The notes beneath the pieces are model-generated. The model was given only the letters and a program-made list of their open reading frames with translations, made no database searches and was not told the DNA's origin. A program made the translations under genes and the position numbers. Below are positions 11,019 through 23,354 of a stretch of 64,000 nucleotides of DNA, one piece after another. The first letter of the stretch is position 1; every line of letters begins with the position of its first letter. Source of the DNA: Malus domestica (Eukaryota > Streptophyta > Magnoliopsida > Rosales > Rosaceae); contig NC_091674.1 of assembly GCF_042453785.1 (NCBI RefSeq), forward strand, positions 24,196,001 through 24,260,000. Reading direction: 5' to 3'.

Positions 11019-13712
11019 TGTGACAGCCCGTCCCTAATTTTAAGAATTTTTAAAGTTTTAATAAAGGATTTTACAAAAATGCCCTTCGAGGCACGCACAT
11101 CATTCGAGGTTAATCGTTGTGTCGTGCCATCTAAGATTTGTTTTCTTGACATATCCTCGTAGTACTCGTCGTTACGGACGTGTGGGCGCAGACGGTTCGT
11201 GATTTGGAGTTATATCGAAGAAGTTATTAACGTTTGAAATTTGGAATTTTAAGGAATTATAATTTTAGTAAAATATAGAAATTCTTTTATTAAAATTTGG
11301 ATGGCCCAGATTAAAGGATTTTGAAATGGATGGCTGGGATGAGAAAAATGAAAGTTTTGTGTGGGTGTGTGCGTGGGAAGAACCAGAAAAACAGAAAAGA
11401 GGAAGAGAGATTGGGCAAAAACTGCCCAATCGGAGAAGAAGGAGAGAGAGCGAATCAGAGGCAGAGAGAGGAAGAAACTGACCAATCGGAACAGGGAAAG
11501 GAGGAAGGGAGAGAAGGTGAGAAGCGGAGGAAAAGAGGAAATGGGTTGGGGAGAACCCGTGGGTCGTTTCGACCCGGCGGTGCCCACGCCCAAATTCGAT
11601 GGATTTCGTCCAAATTTCCGACGAATTGAGTCAAGGTACCACTCCTAATCATCATCTAGGCCTTCCCTCTTTACGTTTCACCCCAAGAATCATTGAATTT
11701 CGTTGTGATTTCGCGAAGAACACCCCTACGGGTGCCGCGACCCTTTTGTTTAAATTCTCCAAATTTTGAAATGTTTTCTTTCAATTACTAACACCTTTAA
11801 CATTCCTTTAGGACCTAGAACAAATCCCAAGAGGTAATTGAGGCGTTGGAACAAGTTTGAAAGTCGAATTGGAAACACCCAAATTCTAGGGTTCTTCACG
11901 GTTTTGGTGAAATTGAAGCACTTCCAGGCCAAATTGGCCTTGGTCTCAGGTATAAAAGTTGTTCTACTCATTGAGATCTTCAAATCTGCAAATTTTGGTA
12001 ATTTTTGGAAATAGTTGAATTTTCCGGCGAGCCGGGGGCGGCCAACCGCCACCCGCGGCGGCCCGCGCGGCGGCGCGTGGCCAATGGCCCGCCAATGTCA
12101 TTATTAGCTTGTGATTAAGGTTCTAGGTTCTGTTTTGATAATTGATGGACGTAAATTGAATAATTGAACCTAAGTTGGTTACGATTCGTGGTTAGATGAA
12201 AATGTGAATTGACGATCCGACCGTTGGATCGTCATCAAACTTTGATACGTTGTAATACGTAATATTTGAGGATTATAGGAACTTACGGATTGGGAATCCG
12301 ATTTACGGATCTTCTGGAATTGAAGTTGTAAGTTCATAAAATAGAATGTTAACCGTCACTTAGTTTTGGAAATTGACGAAGATCCGACCGTTGGATGGTA
12401 ATGAAATTTTAGGATGTTGTCCTAGAGGTATATTGTGGACCTCTGGAAGTTACGGATTTGAAATCTGAATTGCAGATCATCCGGATCGAACTACGTAGTG
12501 ACGTGTCTTATATAAGTTATGTATTCTATCGGCAGAATTTCTGAGGTTGGATTTGATTGTTGTTCTAGGCGCTAATCGTCATGACGCCTTGATGTACGGT
12601 GCTAGGGAGTTGTGGGCGAACTCCAGGTGAGTGGGCAGTTTTGTTTTCGTATTACCTATATACTATTGTTTTTCCCAGAAAAAATGCTTTTATGCGAAAT
12701 TATGTTTTGAAAATGCCATGCATAGAATTATTTGGAAAATGTGAATTTCATATGAGTTATATGATTGATATATGATGCATACATGTTGCATGGTGCTGTG
12801 GAGGCACAGGTAAGTCAGGTGAGTTCGTTTATTCATTGAATTGTTGTTGTTGAGATGTTTGAGCTCATAATCTGCACCCTAGGTGTTAGTGCTTATATTA
12901 TTCACCACACCGCACGCTCGCCTTGGATCCAAGTAGGTGGATGTCGTACAGACCATGTGAGGGTTCCGACATGCCAGTCGTACAGACCATTAGAGGGGTT
13001 CCGACTGGTGGGTGACCTTAGATATGCGCGCTGATGATATGATGAGAGAAGCACTAGAGCGTATTTTACACCTTTCATCGTATAGACTACCTTACGTAGT
13101 TCCGAGTGATGTGCAGAGTAGGGCTGTATAGGTCACTGTGGTGACTCCGGCTTAGTGAGATATTGAGCTGTTGAATTAATCGTATAGGACCAACTGCAGG
13201 GTCTCCGATTGATTCCTTATTTCACCTGATTTATATTTTGATTTATGGCATGGCATGTTTTTCTTGAAAAATGTTAAAGATTTGGGATTCAAGCTTGGAG
13301 ATTTCATATGGTTATATATATATATATATATATATTTCTGAAAAGTGTTAAAGGTTTGAGATTTGAGATTTTTGCTTATATATATGTTTATATATATGCT
13401 ATTTTCTGGGAAAGTATACAGGTTTTACGGTGAGGGGTTAGAAATGTTTTAAATGAAAAGTTTTCGAAAAACTTTGTTTTACTGACCCACTCAATTTTGT
13501 TTTGCGCCCCTCCAGGTTCAAGTTAGCAGAGCTTTGGTGGCCACGAGGAATCCAACGGTGTTCTGACAGAATTCACAAAAGTAGGACTCACCCTCGGGTG
13601 TGTTATCTTAGTAATTGGAAATTTTTTTTTTTTAAAGCTTCCGAACTGTGTAAATGGTTACGTCACTCTCACGTGACGGCCAGCACGCCCTCCTTCGGGA
13701 CGGGGTGTGTCA
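11019..13712 (+). repeat. 3' LTR of the Ty3-gypsy element (2694 bp)
   Basis: Direct repeat of 4668-7365, ending GTGTGTCA just before the TTAAG target duplication at 13713. Confidence 0.93.
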
Positions 13713-13717
13713 TTAAG

Positions 13718-14663
13718 TTCAAATTAGCTATGATTTTCAAGCTCTCAATTTATTTGGATAGTAAATATGATTTTTTGTTAATCATCTTGAGTAGCTTAGG
13801 ATATACGGTAAATTATATTTTTTCTCTTTAGGTTTGTATTCAATTGTAATTTCATACAACATATTTAAAACATTTCTATCTCATATATTTACTTATTATT
13901 TTATTTCAATGTCATATATCTGTCTCATTTTCCGTCAGCTCCTCCGTTATATGTCTTCATACCCCACTTCAAGCCCCAATTGCACCTACCCGATGAACTG
14001 CTAGGGTAGGCTTTCCCGCAACAAAAAAGTGGCACGTTGCACTAAACTTCCCGCGGTCACATAGGCATATAACAACTTACGAAAAATGTGACAAATGTAT
14101 GACATTAAAATGAAAATAAACATTAGTATGTGATTGAATTGTTTAAAAGATATTGTATGAGGTTAAAGTAAAATGTTATTACCCTAAAACATAATAATGT
14201 AATTGATTAATAAGGGGCTAGTAAACGATATTGGTGAAACGGTAAATTGTCGTAGTTTATGATGAATAGTTTTTAATTTTATAATTTTTTTTAACAAATA
14301 ATATTATTTACAATAAAGAGGAGGGGATGTGCTTAACCTCACAATGAACCTAAAACATCTCACTTACAAATTAAGAGGAATATCACTAGACGTTAGTACC
14401 AAGTGACTTTTTTTTTTTAACAAACTATATTTATACTAAAAGGGAGTGCGTGAATTTAACCTCATGATGAACTAGTAATATATGGTTCAAATTCACAAAT
14501 AAAATCTTTCATTTAAATTTACAGTGCAAAATATCATTCATAATAAAGAAAATATTTTGGGCCATGAAAATTAAAGTTAGAAGTGAAGTTTATGGAGTCT
14601 GACAGCGCCTACCTCCCATTCAATGGGCCTTCAAAGATGCACACTTGATTACATGCAAGTCTC
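13718..14663. other. Intergenic, no gene seen
   Basis: AT-rich. Around 14282-14520 two T-runs followed by 'aacaaa.tat' and 'ttaacctca.gatgaac' text look like two eroded copies of one short repeat. Confidence 0.35.
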
Positions 14664-15045
14664 ACGCGCTCGGCTAGCAACCCCTCTAAAGTCCAAAGAC
14701 CAAAAATTCTAGCTTCTTGGTTGTCACATTTACCGCGACCACAACTATCGCTATGTTTGAAATTTCAAAGGCAAATAACTAGTAATTGGAACGTACCAAC
14801 AAAAACATGTTATTTTTGTATTACATTGTAACGTCTCTTTCATAGAGAAGAGTTACGCGCTCGGCTAGCAACCCCTCCAAAGTCCAAACACCAAAAATTC
14901 GAGCTTCTTGGTTGTCACATTTACCGCAACCACAACTATCGCTATGTTTGAAATTTCAAAGGCAAATAACTAGTAATTGGAACGTACCAACAAAAACCTG
15001 TTATTTTTGTATTACATTGTACCGTCTCTTTCATAGAGAAGAGTT
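14664..15045. repeat. 191-bp tandem duplication, two copies
   Basis: The segment from 'acgcgctcggctagcaaccc' at 14664 is repeated at 14855 with only a few substitutions and ends at 'agagaagagtt'. It sits in intergenic sequence between the gypsy element and the SPL gene. Confidence 0.9.
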
Positions 15046-15362
15046 TTGGGCATGGCAATGAGGCCGGATAACACTCAAATACATTGAGACCTGTTTCTCT
15101 GAAGAGTGTTAACTATTCAACTGATATTAGTATCATATGACAATGCATCTATTAAAGAGTGATATGCAATATGGTACAAAAATGTGATCTCTTAGTTACT
15201 AACAGTAATATAGATTAGCCTAAGTGACCATAATGAGTGAGAAAATACATTTATGATTGTGCTAAAATTAGCTGATTTTGATTTTTCATCTAGAGTCTAT
15301 TTCTCTATCAACGAAATATAGTTTGAAATTCATTAAATTGGTGAAATTCTTCATTGTCAAAA

Positions 15363-15508
15363 GGTTGGTGCTATCCACACACTCCGCTTTACCTCCCACA
15401 TATTCTTTTGAGTTTTGGCTGTTAAATTGAATGAATTGAAAAAATCCAAAAACATAAATTAACAAGAAGTATATGAAAAGTAAAAATGGGTGCGTCAATA
15501 TCACCACC
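15363..15508. mobile_element. hAT-type MITE, copy 1 of a three-member family
   Basis: The ends are inverted (GGTTGGTGCTATCC... against ...CAATATCACCACC) and the flanks carry the same 9 bases, TTGTCAAAA (15354-15362 and 15509-15517), 8 of which fit a hAT target duplication. The interior has 'gaatgaattgaaaaaa' and 'acataaattaaca', which also mark the copies at 50851-51000 and 61990-62107. Confidence 0.8.
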
Positions 15509-15517
15509 TTGTCAAAA

Positions 15518-17340
15518 TTGTCAATTTGAATGCAACAAGACCAATTATTTGTAGTGAAATGATATCATTGACATGGCACATTCAAATAGACAAAGAGAAT
15601 TTGAATAATAGACCTTTGGCTAATTGACTCCTTGACCTAAAATTGATGTAAAGTAGTAATGTAGTTAATCAAATTCCATTGGAAATGTGATTCATACTCA
15701 AAACTAGTCCCACATTTTGCATGTTTTGCTCTCGAAGTCTTTGCTTCCAAATCTTCCTCTTCTTCTTCTTCTTCTTCTTCTTCTTGTTCGCCACCTAACA
15801 TAACATGGAAAGATCCTTCTTATAATGTCCCAAGACAGATCAGTACATATCTAGTTGACAAATGTACCATTATTTTATTTATGTTTTGGCAATTAAGGTA
15901 TGCAATTATTAATCCAAGCTATTAAGGACCCCATTCAGTACTACCCTGGAGACAGACAGCCCAGCATAAGTCTGGCACTAATAATTCTAAAGTTGCAATT
16001 CAAATGAAAGCAAAGCTTTTAGGGCCTTAGGCTCATCTCAAGATAATACCATAATGTTGTGTGAGAAAGTAAAAACATACGACATTATGTTATTGATTTG
16101 GAATATTAAGACACTGACGTATTCAGTGTAGGTAAATACTTAGAGCAGTTCCACCCATGTAGGGAGGGTAAGGGCAAGGCATTTAACTTGCTCTTACTAT
16201 AAACTCGGAATAGCACTTGCCTTTGTATACTTTTATCCGTTAGGCAAGAGCAAGAGCAAGAGCAAGGCAGATTACCATCAAAAATATTTTTTATTTTATT
16301 TTTTAAGTTGCTTTGCAGGCCTTATCCTCCACGTGTCATGAATGCCTTATATTTTCGATCAAATTTTCAAACACTCTCGTCATGCCACATGTCATTATAC
16401 ATTAATAATGTTTGCTCTGATTTTTTTTATAAGATTCTCGATTATTCATATAGTGCAACTTGTCCTTATGCAATCTTTTGGTTTCCTTATATAGTGCCAT
16501 GCACCAAACCCTCGAGCAAAGCAACATCTTTCCCAATCGACCAAATTGCCTTCTTAGTTCTCACTCATTTTTTTGATAAAAAAATGATTTGGAAAGTGGA
16601 AAACAAATATAAAAGATTGTAGTAAGAATCGATTGAGTTGTGATGTGGGGAATGAAGAACATGATTGGATTTTTATATAATAAAAAAATCCTAATTTTCC
16701 TAATTTTAGTTTTTCTACCATGAAATTTGGATCACCAAGATGTGCCACGTGGCACAACGATAGCTTCATAAAATAAATTTATTGTTGGAAATCCAACAGC
16801 TCACGAATTGCCATGCGATAGAGTCGTAGATGGTGATTGTTGGACTGTTGTAGAGAGTACCACGACAACCGAAGTTGCCGGCCCACTCGCCAAGTTCACG
16901 AGTGTATTGCCAGACAAATAAAAAATAATAATTAAACAACGTGGCTGACATCAACCTTACGCCCTAGCGCATGACCGATTATAAGTTGCTTAGGCGTCGA
17001 GCGGGCTTCACATGGCCCATCACTTTCCCTCTTCATCTAGGCTCGTTGGAGTATTTCTTTGGATTTGTACTATAACTTTATGGCCCCTATCCTTGCCTTC
17101 CACAAAGAGGTGGACTTGCTCTGAGAAGGAAGAGTCAAAGATGGGCTGCGAGTTTCCCACTCGCCAGGAGAGGAGCGTGGGGTGCACGAGAGGGGTTTGA
17201 AGTAAAAGGATCCCAAATGGAAGGACATGCCATGAAATGTGAAACACAAAGCCACATGGTTTGTTCTGAGCATCCATTCTTTGTACTTCTTTTTCTTTGG
17301 TTTGTAAAAGTCTGAAAGCCACAAACTAGCTGTCCCTATT
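15518..17340. other. Intergenic upstream of SPL gene, no gene seen
   Basis: Contains a (TCT)n run near 15757-15785 and a 'gcaaga' hexamer repeat near 16243-16267. The part 16140-17220, with 'gagcagttccaccc' near its start, looks like a non-autonomous transposon, but I found no paired ends. Confidence 0.35.
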
Positions 17341-17344
17341 CTCC

Positions 17345-17786
17345 CTTCTCTCCTCCCTCACCAATTTCATACAAACCCTAAAATGTACAAGAATAAATAT
17401 TTTTAAATAAAAACTCAAGGAGCTTGGCCCCTTCTTTCTAGTGCTGCTTTAAGCCCCTCCCCCCCCCCCCTCTCTCTCTCTCTAAAACTTCACTAACAGA
17501 ATCCTCTCTCTACACTCACATTACATTATCCACTCACTCACTCTCTCTCTCTCTCTCTCTCTCCTCTACTTTCTCTTCTGTGTTTTGTGCAGCAGACACC
17601 TTCAATGGCATTTTGCTGACAGGTACAATAAGTGATTCTTCATTTATTAACCTACACACCTAACTAATCATAGCTTTAGCTTTGTATTTTATTTCCTTGG
17701 CTACCCACTTTACTATTAATGGAATCTATGTCAGTGAATAAATGGCTGGAAAACCAGTCTTCATCTGCACCACTTATCTGTAAGTT

Positions 17787-17834
<48 letters not shown>

Positions 17835-18357
17835 GTTTGCTTTTGTTCTATTTATTTGTTTAATATGGTCTGAAATAGTAATGTTTTCCATCTTAGATTC
17901 CCAATTTCTTGGAACAACACTGCTTGCATATCATTAATTTATTGGAAAGAAAAAAAAGTCTCTTGACTTTCTAGTTTGGGGTTCTAAAAAATTGCAATGT
18001 CCAGAGCTGCATTTCTTGCTTTCCTACTTTGTGTTTTCTTTGTTATGGAGTCAATTCTTGTTAATTCTGCGTATTGCTGTTTTGTATGATATAATATATT
18101 AATACCCTTTTGAATTTGAAAGTTCATAAGCTATTCCGTGATTAGATCTTTGCCTAATTGGACTTCTGATGTGGTTAATTTGGTAATTTTACTCTGCTGA
18201 TGCTGTTTGTACTGTGGATTTTTGAAATTATATTCTTATTGAAGGTGATACAATTACAAATAGCAAGAGAGAAGCTTAATTGAGGGAAGGAGGGTGGGGA
18301 AAGCAAAAAGGAGGTAAAGTAGTAGTAGAAGCAGCAGCTTTTGAAATAAGTGCTTTT
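17345..18357 (+). promoter_or_regulatory. Probable promoter/5' leader of the SPL13-like gene with CT microsatellites
   Basis: Pyrimidine-rich sequence with CT runs at about 17470-17483, 17539-17563 and 17789-17829, common in plant 5' leaders. A potential leader exon ending near 17779 is followed by GTAAGT, so the leader may be spliced. An ATG at 17719 precedes the coding start at 18358. No clear TATA box was assigned. Confidence 0.45.
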
Positions 18358-20378
18358 ATGGACTGGAACTTGAAAGCACCTTCTTGGGATTTGTCTGAAC
18401 TAGAACAAGAAACCTTTTCCAACATGGACACTACAGTAGATGGGTCTAGCAGCCTTGGAGATCATAGGGCCTTGAAAGGAAGCAACTTTTCTGTTGATTT
18501 GAAGCTTGGTCAGTTGGGTGGCTATGGGAATAATGAGCTGGTGGATATGCTGAAGGAGCCCGTTCCGAGAACTACCTCATCATCTTCGTCTGTACCATCA
18601 AAGAGGTCTAGAGCGGCTTACAGCGGATCTCAGATGGTTTCCTGCCTCGTTGATGGATGCAACTGTGACCTTAGTACTTGTAGGGATTACCATCGGCGGC
18701 ATAAGGTCTGTGAGTTACATTCTAAGACTCCTCAGGTCACGATTAACGGAAACAAGCAGCGATTTTGCCAGCAGTGTAGCAGGTATAAGATTTTACAACA
18801 ATTTTCATTAGTCTTGTAATGTTGATTTGCATTTGATTAAGTATTTGCATATGTTGATTTGCACTTCGATTTTATTTACACAAACTGCAGATATCGAATG
18901 TTGTTTTGAAAATCGTTAGATAGGATGGCGGCTAGACTGAGCTGAATTTTTTTTGTTCTAGCTGCTAACTTGTTTGGTTATAGAACAAACTGCAGATCCG
19001 TTTTTTTGGTAGCTCCTAATTCTAGCCTAGAATAAATTCAGAGGTAAACTAACAAATGTTCAACTCATATCTATGTATTTGTAGCTCCGTTCGGATGAGT
19101 ACCCTCTGTTCAAAGCCGCAATCTGGCAAGGTCAAGTTCCTCACGCTTCGTGCGCTCTTTTGTTGCAGGTTCCATGCTCTGGAGGAATTTGATCAGGGAA
19201 AGAGAAGCTGTAGGAAACGTCTTGATGGACACAACCGGCGGCGAAGGAAGCCTCAGCCAGAACCCTTGTCGCATCCGGGGAGTTTTATGTCCAGTTACCA
19301 AGGTGAGCTGCAACCTTTCTTTGTGGAGAGCACTTTGTCGAAATTAAAGCTGTGAAAGCAGACATTTTATACAAACATCCACTTGGTTGAGTGCTTCATC
19401 AACTATGTCTGGTGGTCATGCCACAGTTGATGATCTAGGGGCCACTAGCAGATCCATCTCTTCAAATCTTTTTATTTTTTATTTTTAAGATTCTTCCAAA
19501 CTATTAATCTTACTGTCAAGTGCTGCTTAATTTCTCTGCCGTCACTCAACTGATCATAAATTACAACCTTGTTTGAGTGTTTTTAATTAAACTTTCGCAT
19601 GAATGTGCGGGCTCAAGTGAACGGATGCTGAGACGGTAAGTTGAGAAAAAATCCATGCGGATTTCTTGCACTAAAATTTGTTTTTCCACTTGTTGCAGGT
19701 ACCCCACGATTGTTGCCACTCTCTAGTACACTTGTATACCCCTCCACAAATATCATAAACCCGACCTGGGCCGGCATTGTCAAAACTGAGCCAGATTCCG
19801 GGACTCATAACAGCCAACTGCTATTGATCGATAAGCAAAACATGTTCCTTGGGTCCTCAGGCAGCACCAGCAGCAGCGGTTACAAGGGAGGAAAGCCATT
19901 CTCACTCTTCCAAAGCAGCAACAGCTCCCCAGTCCACCACAACCACCAAACATCTCATCATCACAGTGCTTCTGTCTGCCAGCCCCTTCTCAACACCATT
20001 TCATTCTCCGAAACTGGTGGTGGTGGTGGCGGTGGGACAACAAAGAGCAAGACGTTTTGTGACAGGTTAACAACTCAAACCCACGATTCGGACTGTGCTC
20101 TCTCTCTTCTGTCATCACCGCAGACGCAGCAGAGATCTGAAATAGGTTTGAGACACATTGTGCAGCAGCCTAATTCAGTCTCTCTGATGCAACAACGATT
20201 TGGCCCCGCGGGTCTACACGGAAACAGCAGTTCCATTGAGCCCATGGATTCAGTTCTGGTCCCCAATGGAAGTGGTGATGCAAACGTTCATTGTCCCGGA
20301 ATGTTTCACATCGGCTCTCAGAGCAGTGGGAATCAACACCATCAATCCCCTCAAACACCTCCATTTCATTGGCAGTAG
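18358..20378 (+). CDS. SPL13: SQUAMOSA promoter-binding-like transcription factor, SPL13-like
   Basis: Three coding exons: 18358-18782, 19169-19302 and 19699-20378, giving 412 residues. The SBP DNA-binding domain (about residues 96-171) holds the Cys/His zinc ligands (CLVDGC, C[10 protein letters not shown], CQQCSRFH) and the basic nuclear signal [17 protein letters not shown]. It is split by the intron after CQQCSR, as usual in the family. The N-terminus MDWN and the C-terminus ending PFHW match Arabidopsis SPL13. The third exon carries a miR156 site. SPL13 proteins are nuclear activators that promote the juvenile-to-adult transition and leaf and flower development. The start at 18358 was chosen because the family begins MDWN; an upstream in-frame ATG at 18280 is less likely. 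A glycine run and His/Ser-rich linker lie in the C-terminal half. Confidence 0.93.
20095..20114 (+). promoter_or_regulatory. miR156 target site in SPL13-like coding exon 3
   Basis: GTGCTCTCTCTCTTCTGTCA is the standard miR156-complementary site of SPL genes, with the single central mismatch typical of the family. In frame it encodes the conserved CALSLLS peptide. Post-transcriptional repression by miR156 in juvenile tissue is expected. Confidence 0.95.
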
Positions 20379-20489
20379 CAAAAATTATTTGTAGGATTTC
20401 TAGATCAGTTGTTTCGGAATGGAATTTAGAACCTCATTGTATGATTTTGGAGGGCTTTATTTTGTTCATGCAAACATAAATATATGGGA

Positions 20490-21360
20490 GACTCTGGATG
20501 CGGTCTCTATCTATCAATATTCTTTAACTAAACTTTGTTGGTTTTCAATTTTTGATCTGAGTTCCTGAAATTAATGTGATGATTTATTTTTATTTATGTT
20601 ACTATATTTTTTAAATTAAAAATTGAAATTTATAGTTGTTTATGTTAATGAGATTTTTTTGAAATCATGTTAATGAGATTTTAAATAAAAACCCATAATT
20701 TGTGGGATTAAAAATATTAAAATATAAATTATACTATTGTGTATATATAAACATGGGTACATTCATCAAAATTAACAAAAAATTTATTGTATCAAAACAT
20801 GGGTACATTCTTCAAAACCACACACAAAAAAAAAAGAAAAAGATATTAGGCTTAATAACATTAGTAAATTTATTCGATAAAACTTGACATGGATACATTT
20901 TCAAAATCAAAGAAAAAAATGTATCCATATAGTTTTAAAAATTGATTAGAAAAAAATTGAATAGATTTTATATAAAAAAAATTGATACATTTTACATATA
21001 ACAAATTAGTATATTTAAGAATTGGTACATTTTAAGATTAAAAATTTGAAAAAATTACATGAATGGGTACATATAAGATTAAAAAAATTGAATTTAAAAA
21101 AAAAAAGACTAATGGGTACAAACTTATTCTAACTTTTTATTTATTTTGGAAATGTTTTGGATTAAAAATTAGTTAGGAGTTTGATAAATGTGTGAGTATT
21201 AAAATCCTAAATCAATTGTTAATTTTTATTTTAAAAAATTATGTAACTGAAATGTAAATTCATTATTATATAAATGCTAGGGACTTGGATAAAAAATCTA
21301 AAATCTAATAAGGTTTCAGTCAATGAACATCAATAACTAGAGACCGGATACTAATTTTTC
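20490..21360 (-). mobile_element. Non-autonomous long-TIR DNA element, copy B (inverted relative to copy A)
   Basis: The reverse complement aligns with 2369-3208 through the ends and much of the interior (shared 'tggtccctagtta..aatgttcattgactgaaacc'-type text and 'gtacccat' motifs). It starts only about 110 bases after the SPL stop codon, so it may lie in or next to the 3' UTR. Confidence 0.65.
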
Positions 21361-21383
21361 CTAAATATATTATTTACTTATAT

Positions 21384-21677
21384 TGTAAGATCCCACATCG
21401 CCCAAGGGTGAGAATCCTGCAAACTTTATATGTATATTCTCATCTCTACCTAGCACATTGCCTTTTGGGAATTCACTGGTTTCGAGTTCCATCGGAACTC
21501 CGAAGTCAAGCAAGTTCGGGCGAGAGCATTCCCAGGATGGGTAACCCACTAAAAAGTTCTCGTGCGAGTTCCCAGAAATAAAGCTGTGAGGGCATGGTCG
21601 GAACACAAAGCGAATAATATCGTGCTATGGTGGAGTTAAGCTCAGGATATGGTGGGGACCAGGGCCAGGATGTGACA
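21384..21677 (+). mobile_element. Solo LTR of Cassandra TRIM retrotransposon with 5S-like core
   Basis: Begins TGTAAGATCCCACATCG and ends GGATGTGACA. The segment about 21487-21565 resembles 5S rRNA (CATCGGAACTCCGAAGT..., GGGCGAGAG, AGGATGGGTAAC), the hallmark of Cassandra LTRs, whose 5S part carries RNA polymerase III promoter motifs. Flanks TATAT/TATAC fit a 5-bp target duplication with one change. No internal region or second LTR is present. Confidence 0.85.
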
Positions 21678-21682
21678 TATAC

Positions 21683-23290
21683 ACTCTCCAACTATAATTA
21701 ATTATAGACTCATTTGAAAATATTTTTAAAGTGACTGAAAGTACTTTTGTAGCAAATGTTTTTTAAACCAATCCTTAGTAAAAATTCAAGGAGATATTGG
21801 AAAAGCACTTAAATCAATTCACCAAAAGTATTTTCAGTCATTTTAAAAGCACTTTCAAACAAACATGAACCATGATGGATAAAAATGCTTTTGCATTCAC
21901 AATTTCTTAACCTTCCAATCACTTTGCCAAGTTTGCATTATGAAATTGTGTTGTTTTTAAGGGAGCGTTTTTGGTACTTCAAAAAAAAAAATTATGCACT
22001 CCACTCAAGTGTATTATTTCTCTTAATTTATAGAGAAATGATAAGCGTACACATTTTTTCTTCTTCTACACTAATTATATCCATTAATTTTCATTTGATT
22101 TATTTAATCTAATGACCAGAAATAAAGAAGGATGTGCAAAAGGTTAAAAAAAGTGTTAAAAAATAGGATGCTAAAATGCTTTTGTGAGTCTTTCCGGCCC
22201 TGAAAATGATAGATAACTATGGTTTACCAACAATTGTATCTTTTTTTAGAAAGAAAAAAAAATAATGTATTCAATAGCCATAGACTATTAGTTATAACCG
22301 CAGACCATTAATTGTTGTTACGATCACTTAGTTTGTAAATTGTAAGCCTTCTATATATTTAAACTTGGTAGTTAATATTTCTGGCTTTAGTTTTTGAAAC
22401 TTTAGTGATATTGAGCTAATAACACTCAAGTGTTACTACCTTGATTTGTAGTTACACTTGTAAATGTTGGATAGAAACATGCAATTCCAAATCTTAAACC
22501 CCTAAAGCACATAATTAATCCGTAACACGCATCTAAATACATAAATCATTCATAATACACCTAAGTAAGCTCCAATCACATGTTCTTAGAGTTATGTTTT
22601 TGTAAATCATAGTGAGATTGAGCTATTAGCACTTAAGTATCATGAAGTTACACTTATACTCAAAATTTATGCACAATATGAGCCTAAAATCAAATTATTT
22701 GTGTAGAAGATTTAGACACAACTCTATAAGCATAATTACTATTTATTTAGGTTTTCTAACTTTTAATCGAAATCGACAAACGAGTTAAAACCAACTCAGT
22801 GAGTTTAGATTCGATTATTAAGTTATTTGACGTCTGTGACAAAAAAAACAAACGACTTTTATTTGAATTTAATACGACCGGGTACGCATTAACTGCGTTT
22901 CTGACATTCAGGTAAAAACCGACAAACAACTTTAAGAAAAAATCTGAGGCAATTCAATATAGATATGGTTACAATACAATCACCAACAATCACTACACGA
23001 ACACAAGCAATTTGAACCGTTCATTGATGTAGGCTCCGCTTGAACGTACGACTAAGAATAACCTAATAACACGCGGGCGGCGCTCGTTCGTAATATACTA
23101 CTCACACCGTAGTAGTAAATTTAGAGAATCACAAACCCTATTAAATTTTTTGCTTTTCCTTTTTAGCTTCACATGTAATGGATTGTTTAATTGGATTGGT
23201 TTCTTTGCAGGGTAGATAAAAAGTCTATGGTTTTCATGCAAAAAAGACATAGTCTTTTAATGCTTAACTCTTAAAGAGATGAAAATGAAA
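21683..23290. other. Intergenic, no gene seen
   Basis: AT-rich spacer between the Cassandra LTR and the first F-box gene; no coding or clear repeat structure. Confidence 0.4.
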
Positions 23291-23294
23291 CGCC

Positions 23295-23302
23295 TATATA
23301 AG
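23295..23302 (+). promoter_or_regulatory. TATA box of F-box/FIST gene 1
   Basis: TATATAAG lies about 60 bases before the first ATG (23355), at a spacing that leaves a short leader of roughly 25-30 bases. Confidence 0.6.
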
Positions 23303-23354
23303 AGGACCTCCCTCTACCACTATCACCCCAGAACAGAGCTACTCAGTAAGACTC

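Larger units (their letters stand above)
4668..13712 (+). mobile_element. Ty3-gypsy LTR retrotransposon (Del/Tekay-like), broken interior
   Basis: Two direct LTRs (4668-7365 and 11019-13712) begin TGTGACAG and end GGTGTGTCA. The 5-bp target duplication TTAAG is present on both sides (4663-4667 and 13713-13717). A primer binding site for initiator tRNA-Met follows the left LTR, and a purine-rich tract (AAGGTGGGTAGA) precedes the right LTR. Internal remains run in the order gag, reverse transcriptase, RNase H, integrase and a C-terminal chromodomain-like tail, the order of Ty3-gypsy. The LTRs are almost identical, which points to a very recent insertion, but the 3.65-kb interior is broken in many places. 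Read as a fossil that moved recently using another copy's proteins. Confidence 0.93.

Noticed and set aside
16140-17220. Possible complete DNA transposon upstream of SPL
   Set aside because: Repetitive-looking text, but no matching inverted ends or target duplication could be found.
17676-17937. Frames with long Leu-Ser or Arg-Glu alternations
   Set aside because: Translations of a CT microsatellite in the SPL leader.
21487-21565. 5S rRNA gene
   Set aside because: The 5S-like sequence is diverged and sits inside a Cassandra LTR with its usual flanks, so it is part of the retroelement.
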